Assembly (NCBI GenBank): GCA_947586855.1
Contig: CANPXV010000006.1
Coordinates: forward strand, 22,945-86,944
DNA length: 64,000 bases
Reading direction: 5' to 3'
Origin: an uncultured Clostridia bacterium
GTDB lineage: Bacteria; Bacillota; Clostridia; Christensenellales; CAG-314
Positions 31,396 to 38,307 of the stretch are shown here, in pieces (positions within the stretch are counted from its first letter, which is position 1; each line of letters opens with the position of its first letter). A program made the translations under genes and the position numbers. The notes under the pieces are model-generated. The model was not told where the DNA came from. It made no database searches and saw only the letters and a program-made list of their open reading frames with translations.

Positions 31396-32501
31396 AGCAA
31401 TATGTGGACAGAATTTTGCGAGAATCCACCCCCGCATGTCCCTTTTGGAACATCGAAAGCATCAAGCAGGGCAAGCAGCCGCATTGGAACTACATCGACG
31501 GTTGCATGCTCACTTCGCTGCTTAAACTGCACAAACTGACGGGCGAACAGCGCTACTTTGAGTTTGTGGAGCGCTTTGTGGACTTTTATGTGTTCGAGGA
31601 CGGCTCCATCAGGGGCTACGACAAGCAAAACTTCAACCTCGACGACATCAACGAGGGCAAGGTGCTGTTTGAGCTGTACCGTGTGACGGGCAAGGACAAG
31701 TACAAGTTGGCCATCGACCTGCTCAAATCGCAGCTGGACGACCAGCCCCGCACCTCCACGGGCAACTTCTGGCACAAGCTCATCTATCCCAACCAGGTGT
31801 GGTTGGACGGGCTGTATATGGCGCAGGGGTTTTCCACGCTGTGGCAAAAGCACGTCGGCAACAAAGATTACAGCGACGTGGTGCGGCAGATCGTCAATGT
31901 GCGCAAGTACATGTACGACGAGCACAAAAAGCTGTTCTATCACGGGTGGGATTGCTCTCGTACGGCCTTTTGGTGCAACAAGCAAACGGGGCTTTCGGCC
32001 AACTTTTGGCTGCGTGCCATGGGCTGGTATCTGGTGGCCATGGCGGACTTTTTGGAGGAGTGCGACGACCCCGAAAGTTGCCGTCAGGTGGCGGAGGTGT
32101 TCCGTCTGGCGATAGAGGGCGTTGCAAACTATGTGGACAGCGAAACTCACATGCTGTTTCAGGTGGTGGATCGCATAGGCGAGCAGGGCAACTATCCCGA
32201 GACAAGCGGCAGCAGTATGGTGGCCTACGCTATGTTGAAGGGCGCACGTCTGGGCTACCTCGACGCCTCTTTCAGCGCATTGGGCAAGCAGATTTTCGAC
32301 GGCATTTGCACACGCTACCTCAGCGGCGACAACGGCGAGCTCAATCTGGGCGGCATATGCCTTGTTGCGGGCCTCGGTCCGGAAAACAACCGCCGCAGAG
32401 ACGGCAGCTACCAATACTACATTTCCGAGCCTGTCGTTGCCAACGACGCAAAGGGCGTGGCACCGTTTGTGCTGTGCTACACCGAGATAAAGCAGCTGTG
32501 A
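31380..32501 (+). CDS. Unsaturated glucuronyl/rhamnogalacturonyl hydrolase, GH105 family
   Basis: GH105 enzymes remove the unsaturated uronate left by pectate or rhamnogalacturonan lyases, giving the substrate of KduI. ATG at 31380 with AAGGAGG upstream lies inside the end of the GH28 gene; the frame is open far upstream but lacks any start signal. The 373-residue (alpha/alpha)6-barrel protein has 'WNYIDGCML', 'PNQVWLDGLYMAQGF' with the candidate catalytic aspartate, 'RAMGWYLVAM' and 'PETSGSSMVAYAMLKGARLGYL'. There is no signal peptide. It ends this short operon. Confidence 0.93.
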   Translation: MYEQIEQYVDRILRESTPACPFWNIESIKQGKQPHWNYIDGCMLTSLLKLHKLTGEQRYFEFVERFVDFYVFEDGSIRGYDKQNFNLDDINEGKVLFELYRVTGKDKYKLAIDLLKSQLDDQPRTSTGNFWHKLIYPNQVWLDGLYMAQGFSTLWQKHVGNKDYSDVVRQIVNVRKYMYDEHKKLFYHGWDCSRTAFWCNKQTGLSANFWLRAMGWYLVAMADFLEECDDPESCRQVAEVFRLAIEGVANYVDSETHMLFQVVDRIGEQGNYPETSGSSMVAYAMLKGARLGYLDASFSALGKQIFDGICTRYLSGDNGELNLGGICLVAGLGPENNRRRDGSYQYYISEPVVANDAKGVAPFVLCYTEIKQL

Positions 32502-32574
32502 TCATTTCTTTCGGCGCACGTTTGGCCTTGCCGACTGCACCACATAATCTGCAATATCAACACGATAAATATGA

Positions 32575-32605
32575 AAAGTCAGCTTCCATGCGGTAGCTGA
32601 CTTTT
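32575..32605 (+). terminator. Rho-independent terminator after the GH105 gene
   Basis: AAAGTCAGCT (32575-32584) and AGCTGACTTT (32594-32603) form a perfect 10-base stem followed by TTTTG. Confidence 0.88.
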
Positions 32606-32697
32606 TGTCGCAATGGGACGTGTTTTCCGCATATGGGCACAAAAAATCGCCAACATTGCAACGCTTGCGCAGATGTGCATATGCAGATATCACCAAC

Positions 32698-32961
32698 TCA
32701 CCTCGCCGGTGGGGCAAGTTGGGGATAACCAAAACACAAAACCCGCTGCTTTCAACTAAACTCTGCAATCACGGACCTGCGCCGAGGAAAAATTAGAAAA
32801 GAAACTTTTTTGGCGGGTCGGTTGCGTAAGTAATGGGGCCCCGCACAAGTTGAGGTACGAAACTTGTGTGGGAGAGGAACAACCGAGCGGCGTTGGTACC
32901 ATTCGTGCTTGCACGTATGGTAACGCCAAGCGAGAGTTGTGACGAACCGCCTTGCGCTTGG
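32698..32961. repeat. Dispersed structured intergenic repeat, copy C
   Basis: Bases 32842-32961 are the reverse complement of copy B (14741-14860) with two differences. Bases 32747-32786 match copy A in reverse, and 32698-32718 match copy B directly. One of the two B/C differences changes a T-G wobble in the main hairpin to a T-A pair, keeping the stem. The 511-base gap 32502-33012 holds this element and two terminators; no gene is supported. Confidence 0.8.
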
Positions 32962-32965
32962 TCGG

Positions 32966-32996
32966 AAAAAAAACCGCACTCGACTTGCGAGTGCGG
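32966..32996 (-). terminator. Rho-independent terminator of the araC-type gene
   Basis: On the - strand CCGCACTCG, a 5-base loop, CGAGTGCGG, then eight T residues (32996 down to 32966). Confidence 0.9.
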
Positions 32997-33012
32997 CAGT
33001 GGTGGGCAAAGG

Positions 33013-33780
33013 TCATTTGTCTGTCAATTGCTGCTGGGGGGGGGTATTGCGTTTCATGTAGTTGATGGGCGAGCAGCCAAAGTGCTTTTTGAACACCCGC
33101 GAAAAGTACAGCGGCTCGTCGTAACCGCACATGCTGGCCACCTTGGTCACGTTGTACTCGTGGTCGATGGAGCTAAGCAATTTTTCCGCCGTCTGCATGC
33201 GGATGTGCGTCAGATAGGCATGGGGTGTCACGCCCATTTCGTTCTTGAACAGCTTGCGCAGATAGTCGTAGCTAAACGGCATGGATTTGAGAAACTCGTC
33301 CAACTCGTAGCTGCAATCGGGAAAATTCTTCACTATGTCGCTCTTGATCTCCTCCACAGCCTTGGATAGCGGCTTGTCATTTTGCAGGGCGATGACATAG
33401 TTTACTATCAGGTTGCTCAATGCGGATAGCAGCAGCTGCTTCTTGTCCATATTGTTGTTGTAGTAGAAGAATATGTCCTCAAATGCGCCCAGCACGTGCT
33501 TGTCGTTGTCGTCGGCGATGCGCATGGGGCTTTTGAAGGGCAGCGTGGCGTCCGCAATGCGCACATGGATATTGGTAAATCCCTTTGCGCTGGTGTTGGT
33601 ATGCGAAATATGGGGTGGCAATATCACAATGTCCCCCGAGTTGTAGTGAATGGTGGTGGAGTCCTCAATTACAAATTCGCCCGCACCGCTGGTGCAGTAG
33701 ACAAACTCCCAATTGTCATGGAAATGCTCTGCAACGAGATAGGTACGCAAATGTTTTCCTACGTAAACTACGTCATTCAT
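33013..33780 (-). CDS. AraC-family transcriptional regulator
   Basis: The 255-residue protein has an N-terminal cupin-like sensor domain ('HFHDNWEFVYCTSGAGEF', 'YNSGDIVILPPHISH') and a C-terminal pair of helix-turn-helix motifs ending 'VASMCGYDEPLYFSRVFKKHFGCSP', the AraC signature. ATG at 33780 with AGAGGG is chosen, because an upstream ATG at 33807 lies between the -35 and -10 boxes and cannot be in the transcript. Such proteins sense sugars and activate adjacent genes; the divergent deacetylase gene is the nearest target. The C-terminus carries a PPQQQ run. Confidence 0.92.
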   Translation of the reverse strand: MNDVVYVGKHLRTYLVAEHFHDNWEFVYCTSGAGEFVIEDSTTIHYNSGDIVILPPHISHTNTSAKGFTNIHVRIADATLPFKSPMRIADDNDKHVLGAFEDIFFYYNNNMDKKQLLLSALSNLIVNYVIALQNDKPLSKAVEEIKSDIVKNFPDCSYELDEFLKSMPFSYDYLRKLFKNEMGVTPHAYLTHIRMQTAEKLLSSIDHEYNVTKVASMCGYDEPLYFSRVFKKHFGCSPINYMKRNTPPQQQLTDK

Positions 33781-33797
33781 AGTATCCCTCTGTCCAT

Positions 33798-33826
33798 ATC
33801 TTACCATAATAGAACTGTTTTGTCTA
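33798..33826 (-). promoter_or_regulatory. Promoter of the araC-type gene
   Basis: On the - strand TAGACA (33826-33821), 17 bases, TAAGAT (33803-33798), 18 bases before the ATG at 33780. Confidence 0.6.
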
Positions 33827-33827
33827 T

Positions 33828-33848
33828 ACCAATTTTTTCATTATTGGT
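33828..33848. promoter_or_regulatory. Possible operator between araC-type and deacetylase genes
   Basis: The inverted repeat ACCAAT (33828-33833) and ATTGGT (33843-33848) has a 9-base spacer. It adjoins the araC -35 box and lies 29 bases before the deacetylase ATG. Confidence 0.4.
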
Positions 33849-33877
33849 GTAAAATAAGTTGATAAGGAGTTTATTTT

Positions 33878-34726
33878 ATGCTGGATATGCAACACGAAAC
33901 GTTTTTGAGGTTCGATGGCGGCCGCACCAAGGCCTTTACGCTAAGCTACGACGACGGCGTCACCGCCGACAAGCGCCTGCTCAAAATTTTGGACAGCTAT
34001 GGCGTCAAATGCACTTTCAATCTCAACTCGGGGGTTTTCCCCGATAGGGGACTGCACAACCGTCTGGGCGAGCAGGAGAGCTTCAACACCTTTGCCGATT
34101 GCCAACACGAGCTGGCTTTGCACGGGCACAGACATCTGTACCTTACCAAGGTGTCTGCCGTGCAGGTTGCGCAGGAGATTGTCGCCAACAGAGAGTATCT
34201 GGAACAGCGCTACAACCGTCTGGTGTGCGGCATGGCCTATGCCTACGGCGCCACAGACGACAGTATCTGCGACATGCTGCGCAGTTTGGGCGTGACGTAT
34301 GCCCGCACCACGCAGTCCACGGGCAGCTTTGATATCCCTGCCGACTTTTTGCGCTGGAACCCCACCTGCCATCACACCGACAAGCAGCTGATGGAGTTGG
34401 CCCGCCGCTTTACCGACACATCTCCCACCGACGAGCGCAAGGCACGAGAGAGCTACCTGTTTTACGTGTGGGGGCACAGCTACGAGTTTGACGACAACAA
34501 CAATTGGCACGTCATCACCGATTTGCTGGACGCCGTTGCGGGCCGCAGCGATGTGTGGTATGCCACCAACGGCGAGATTTGCAACTATGTGACGGCATTT
34601 CGCCGCTTGCAGTGGGGCGTTGCCGACCAACTTGTCTACAACCCCACCTGCCGGACCTTGTGGGTGGAGCGGGACAAAAAGCTGTACCGCATCGACCCAA
34701 ACGCCACTGTGCATTTTGATATATAA
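33878..34726 (+). CDS. Polysaccharide deacetylase family protein (NodB/CE4 fold)
   Basis: The 282-residue protein shows the CE4 motif 1 'LSYDDG' (metal and catalytic aspartates) and motif 2 'HGHRH' (metal histidines), followed by a shortened barrel and 'FYVWGHSYEF', which recurs in the family branch that acts on sugars other than peptidoglycan. There is no signal peptide or anchor, so deacetylation of imported acetylated oligosaccharides (pectin is often acetylated) is a plausible role. It is divergent from the AraC regulator, uses AAGGAG before the ATG, and ends at a strong terminator. Confidence 0.87.
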   Translation: MLDMQHETFLRFDGGRTKAFTLSYDDGVTADKRLLKILDSYGVKCTFNLNSGVFPDRGLHNRLGEQESFNTFADCQHELALHGHRHLYLTKVSAVQVAQEIVANREYLEQRYNRLVCGMAYAYGATDDSICDMLRSLGVTYARTTQSTGSFDIPADFLRWNPTCHHTDKQLMELARRFTDTSPTDERKARESYLFYVWGHSYEFDDNNNWHVITDLLDAVAGRSDVWYATNGEICNYVTAFRRLQWGVADQLVYNPTCRTLWVERDKKLYRIDPNATVHFDI

Positions 34727-34735
34727 TGGGCTTGC

Positions 34736-34771
34736 GCCTCTCCGCCTTTCCGTTGTCGGAGAGGCTTTTTT
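34736..34771 (+). terminator. Rho-independent terminator after the deacetylase gene
   Basis: GCCTCTCCG (34736-34744) pairs with CGGAGAGGC (34757-34765), followed by TTTTTT. Confidence 0.9.
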
Positions 34772-34880
34772 GATGTTTTTCGGCAGATGTACGCACCCCC
34801 CCCAACCCCATTTGCCCGTGATGTGGGCAAACACATCTCGGCGCAAACAACCGCTTGCATAGATAAATGAGGCCGCCGCA

Positions 34881-34916
34881 ACAAAAGACCCTCCTGCTGC
34901 AAGTGCAACGGGAGGG
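34881..34916 (-). terminator. Possible terminator of the LacI-GH3 unit
   Basis: On the - strand CCCTCC and GGAGGG (34916-34911 with 34894-34889) enclose partly paired TTGCAC/TGCAG bases, followed by TCTTTTG. The remaining gap between 34771 and 35063 is AT-rich near 35000 with two similar ACATTTTTTATTTTTTTATCC-like stretches and no gene. Confidence 0.5.
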
Positions 34917-35063
34917 GTGCTTGGCAAATTTCGCTCAGGTGTGTTCTGTGATAATGTTGGTTTTCAAGCAACTAATATCAAATAATATGTTTTAACTAAA
35001 CATTTTTTATTTTTTTATCCAAACATTTTTTATGTTTTTATCCCTACATCTGCCGTGGAACCA

Positions 35064-37046
35064 CTATTTGCGGGGCAGGGTCACCTTTACGCACAACGGA
35101 GTGTCGGCCGAGTTGGTGCCGATGTACACTTCGTAGGCGCCACCCTCCACCAGCCAGCGGTCCTCCGCCACAGAGTAGTAGGCAAAGGCCTCAAAGGGCA
35201 GCCGCACGGTAACACGCTGCGTTGCATGCGCCTCCAACGGTACCCGACGGAAGGCCGCCAATTCCATAAATGGTCGAAAAACTCTCGGGTTGACCTCTCG
35301 CACGTACAGTTGCGCAATTTCCGTGCCCGCACGCTCGCCCACGTTGGACAGGTCGAAGCTCACCTCGACGCCCTGTTCGTCCACCTTGGCAACGGCGTTG
35401 GCGTAGGCAAACTTGGTGTAGCTTAGCCCGTAGCCGAAGGGAAACATCGGTTGCGGCAAAGCGTTGGGCAGCCCCTTGTGCAGGGCGGTGGTGTGGTAGC
35501 GATAGCCCACCAACAGTCCGTCGCTGTACACGCTTACGGTGCTGTCGCAGTAGCAGTCGTGGGCAGGATAGGCGTTTTCCGTGTGGGGAAAAGTCTCCGT
35601 CAGTTTTCCGCAGGGGACGATCTTGCCCGTCAGCACCTCGGCCACGGCCACATTGCCCACCTCTCCGGGATAGCCCGCCCACACAACGGCGGCCACGTCC
35701 TCTATCCAATCGGACATATCCACGGGCGCACCGCAGTACAGCACCACCACGGTGTTGGGGTTTTTGCGGGCGGTTTCCTTTATCAGATGTTCCTGCGATA
35801 TCGGCAGACGGGCCTGCGCCCTGTCAAAGCCCTCGCAGTCGTGCAGACCTGCGCACACAATGGCGGCGTCCTTGCCGTAGGCGTCCTCTATTTGCAGCAG
35901 GGGCGCCTCGGACACGCCGTATTCCCACAGATCCCGATAGCTCACTTTGCCCTGCGGCAGAGCCTCTTTCAGCGCCGAAAGCAACGTGACGGGCGTTTTG
36001 CTTGGCACCACCGAGGACGAACCGCCCCCGTTGATGTAGTTGTTGGCAAAGTTGCCGCCCACGCTTACGTTGGCAGTGGCGGATAGCGGCAGCACGCCGT
36101 TGTTTTTTAGCAGCACAATGCCCTCTTGCGCTATTTGCAGCGCCACATTGCGCCGTTCGTCCACAGTCATGGTGATTTTGCGGGATTTTTTGTTGTTTTC
36201 GCAGTTGCGCACAAAGCGCAGCACCCTGTTGGCGCACTCGTCCACCTGACTGTCGGTTAGTTCGCCGTCATCGTAGGCCTGTTGCAGACGGTTGCGGTGC
36301 TTCTCGTCGTAGGGCATGATGAGGTCCAGCCCCGCCTTGACGGAGGCCGCTGCGTCGGTGACTGCGCCCCAATCGGACATGATGAGTCCGTCACCGAAGT
36401 GTAGCTGTTTGCGTAGCAACTCAAACATTTTTTTGTGTTGCGCCATACGCACGCCGTTTGTCACATTGTAGGAGCACATCACGGCCATCGGTTGCGCCTC
36501 GCACGCCATCTCGAAGGCTTTGAGGTAGATCTCTCGCAGGGTGCGCTCGTCCACCTCGGCGCTTAGCCACATGCGGCTGTTTTCGGCGTTGTTGCAGCAA
36601 AAGTGTTTAAGTGTGGCGCCCACGCCGTTATCCTGCAAGCCCCGCACATATTGCCTGCCCAATGTGCCCGCCAGCAGCGGGTCCTCCGATATGTATTCGA
36701 AATTTCTGCCGCAGTGGGGGCTGCGCTTGATGTTGAGCCCCGGTGCCAGCAGCACGTCCACGTCCTTGTCTATGGCGTCGTTTGCCAGGGCGCAACCCAG
36801 CCGATAGGTCAGCTGCTCGTCCCAGCATTGGCTTGTCACCTGCATAGATGGATACGCCACCGAGGGTTGGTCCACAAACCTGTCCCCCTCCTGCTTGGGC
36901 GTGCGCAGACCCAGCGGCCCGTCCGATACGGTGGCGCAGTACAGTTTGCCGCCGAAATCCTCCGTATGCCAACAGTCCTTGCCCATCAGCAGTTGCAATT
37001 TGTCCTTTTGTGCGATATTTTGCTGCGTATTTTGCGTTTTTTTCAC
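35064..37046 (-). CDS. Beta-glucosidase-type glycoside hydrolase, GH3 family, cytoplasmic
   Basis: The 660-residue protein has the two GH3 catalytic domains and a C-terminal fibronectin III-like domain (about 565-655). The nucleophile is D225 in 'LIMSDWG'; 'KHFCCNN' (K147-H148) and 'LAPGLNIKRSPHCGRNFEYISEDP' (located about 100-123) bind the glucosyl unit. The second domain starts near 'QIAQEGIVLLKNNGVLPL'. The start is GTG with AAGGAG upstream. There is no signal peptide. It is downstream of a LacI regulator on the same strand. Cleaving imported beta-gluco-oligosaccharides is likely; sophorose-type linkages are a hypothesis from the GH144 context. Confidence 0.93.
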   Translation of the reverse strand: MKKTQNTQQNIAQKDKLQLLMGKDCWHTEDFGGKLYCATVSDGPLGLRTPKQEGDRFVDQPSVAYPSMQVTSQCWDEQLTYRLGCALANDAIDKDVDVLLAPGLNIKRSPHCGRNFEYISEDPLLAGTLGRQYVRGLQDNGVGATLKHFCCNNAENSRMWLSAEVDERTLREIYLKAFEMACEAQPMAVMCSYNVTNGVRMAQHKKMFELLRKQLHFGDGLIMSDWGAVTDAAASVKAGLDLIMPYDEKHRNRLQQAYDDGELTDSQVDECANRVLRFVRNCENNKKSRKITMTVDERRNVALQIAQEGIVLLKNNGVLPLSATANVSVGGNFANNYINGGGSSSVVPSKTPVTLLSALKEALPQGKVSYRDLWEYGVSEAPLLQIEDAYGKDAAIVCAGLHDCEGFDRAQARLPISQEHLIKETARKNPNTVVVLYCGAPVDMSDWIEDVAAVVWAGYPGEVGNVAVAEVLTGKIVPCGKLTETFPHTENAYPAHDCYCDSTVSVYSDGLLVGYRYHTTALHKGLPNALPQPMFPFGYGLSYTKFAYANAVAKVDEQGVEVSFDLSNVGERAGTEIAQLYVREVNPRVFRPFMELAAFRRVPLEAHATQRVTVRLPFEAFAYYSVAEDRWLVEGGAYEVYIGTNSADTPLCVKVTLPRK

Positions 37047-37097
37047 GGTGATTCTCCTTGAATTTTATATTTTTACATCTGCACATATGCGCAATTA

Positions 37098-38033
37098 TCA
37101 GTAGTATTCCACAACTTCGACGGGTATTTTTATCCGCTGCTCCGTCATCACGTGGTCGTATAGTTGCAGCATCGAGTAGGCCGCAATGGCGCCCCAATGC
37201 TTGCGCTCGGCCTTGGCCGTGACGTAGGCAAAGTGGGATGGCGGTTTGAGCCCGTCAAAGCCGGCAAGCAGCACCTTTCCGCCCAAACCTTTCAGCTCCA
37301 ACTCGCTGTGTATGCCCATGGCCGTCTCGTCGTTGGCGCACACGATGGCGTCGGGCAGCACGGATTTTTCCAGCAAAAATCGGGATACGCTCACGCCGCC
37401 CTCGTAGGTAAAGTCGCTTTGCAACACAACGGTGTTTTTGCTTTGCAGACGGTTGTCCGCCAGCGCCTGACAAAAGCCCTTGTAGCGATTTTTGCTCTCC
37501 ACCGATGTGTTTGGGCCGCCCACAAAGGCAAAACTGCGTGCGCCTCGGTTGATGAGAGAGGTGGTGACGTCGTAGCCGCCCTTGTAGTTGTCCAGCGTCA
37601 CGTTGACAGCGCCGTCTATGAGGTCGTCCCTGTCCATCATCACCACGGGTATGCGGCGGCTTATCACCTCCCGTATGTCCTCGGTGGATACGCTGCTGTT
37701 AAGCACAAACAGCCCGTCCATCCATTTGAGGTTGGTGATGTTTTCGCCGACGTAGATGACCAGCTCGCAGTTGCTTACGTTGAGCACGCTCTTCAACGTG
37801 CTGACAATCTCCGGATAGATGATGCCGCTTATCGAGTGCAAGCACAGCATCATCTGGCGTTGATAGCCGTGGTTGCGCTTGCGGCCGCTTTTGCCGGTGT
37901 AGCCCAGCTCCTGCGCCGCCTCGATGACCCGCTGCTTGGTTTCGTCCGGTATGCGCGGGTCGTTGTTGAGCACATAGCTGACGGTGGACACGGCAACTTG
38001 CGCCTTTTGGGCAATATCTTTGAGTGTGACCAT
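37098..38033 (-). CDS. LacI-family transcriptional regulator
   Basis: The 311-residue protein begins with a LacI helix-turn-helix, 'TLKDIAQKAQVAVSTVSYVLNN' (residues 3-24), followed by the hinge 'QRVIEAAQELGY' and a periplasmic-binding-protein-like sensor domain ('GIIYPEI', 'VVMMDRDD', 'FVGGP', 'AIVCANDETAMGI', 'LLAGFDG'). The start at 38033 has AAGGAG; the frame extends upstream without a better start. It is the first gene of a lacI-GH3 unit and is divergent from GH94, so it most likely represses both units until a beta-gluco-oligosaccharide binds. Confidence 0.94.
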   Translation of the reverse strand: MVTLKDIAQKAQVAVSTVSYVLNNDPRIPDETKQRVIEAAQELGYTGKSGRKRNHGYQRQMMLCLHSISGIIYPEIVSTLKSVLNVSNCELVIYVGENITNLKWMDGLFVLNSSVSTEDIREVISRRIPVVMMDRDDLIDGAVNVTLDNYKGGYDVTTSLINRGARSFAFVGGPNTSVESKNRYKGFCQALADNRLQSKNTVVLQSDFTYEGGVSVSRFLLEKSVLPDAIVCANDETAMGIHSELELKGLGGKVLLAGFDGLKPPSHFAYVTAKAERKHWGAIAAYSMLQLYDHVMTEQRIKIPVEVVEYY

Positions 38034-38112
38034 TTTTCTCCTTGACGTGCGCCAAAACGTATTTTTGCCCGAAACAGCGTTTCTTTTGCATTTTTGACGC
38101 ACCAATATAAAC

Positions 38113-38142
38113 ATTGTAGCACCATTCTGTCGTAATTGTCAA
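38113..38142 (-). promoter_or_regulatory. Promoter of the lacI-GH3 unit
   Basis: On the - strand TTGACA (38142-38137), 18 bases, TACAAT (38118-38113). Confidence 0.7.
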
Positions 38143-38203
38143 GAATTCAACAAAATACACCTAAATTCAATGAAATTTCGACAAATTAAACGGCCAGCCC
38201 GTC

Positions 38204-38232
38204 TTGAAACGCCCTTTTGGATATGCTAAAAT
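38204..38232 (+). promoter_or_regulatory. Promoter of the GH94 unit
   Basis: TTGAAA (38204-38209), 17 bases, TAAAAT (38227-38232). TGAAATTT occurs at 38171, 38246 and 38275 around it and may be part of operators. Confidence 0.65.
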
Positions 38233-38307
38233 GGAATCGTAAGGGTGAAATTTTGCTTTTTTGCCCGTCAATAGTGAAATTTATTGAAAGAGAAAGAGAG
38301 ATAATAT

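Noticed and set aside
32866..33060. An open frame through repeat copy C, also open in copy B, beginning MWERNNRAALVP
   Set aside because: It follows from the near-identity of the two repeats, has no ribosome site, runs into unrelated sequence and the element's changes preserve hairpins rather than codons.
33781..33807. Earlier ATG for the AraC-type regulator
   Set aside because: It lies between the -35 and -10 boxes of the likely promoter, so it would not be transcribed.
34975..35050. AT-rich stretch considered as a replication origin or attachment site
   Set aside because: Only two similar AT-rich words are present, with no DnaA boxes, integrase or flanking duplication.
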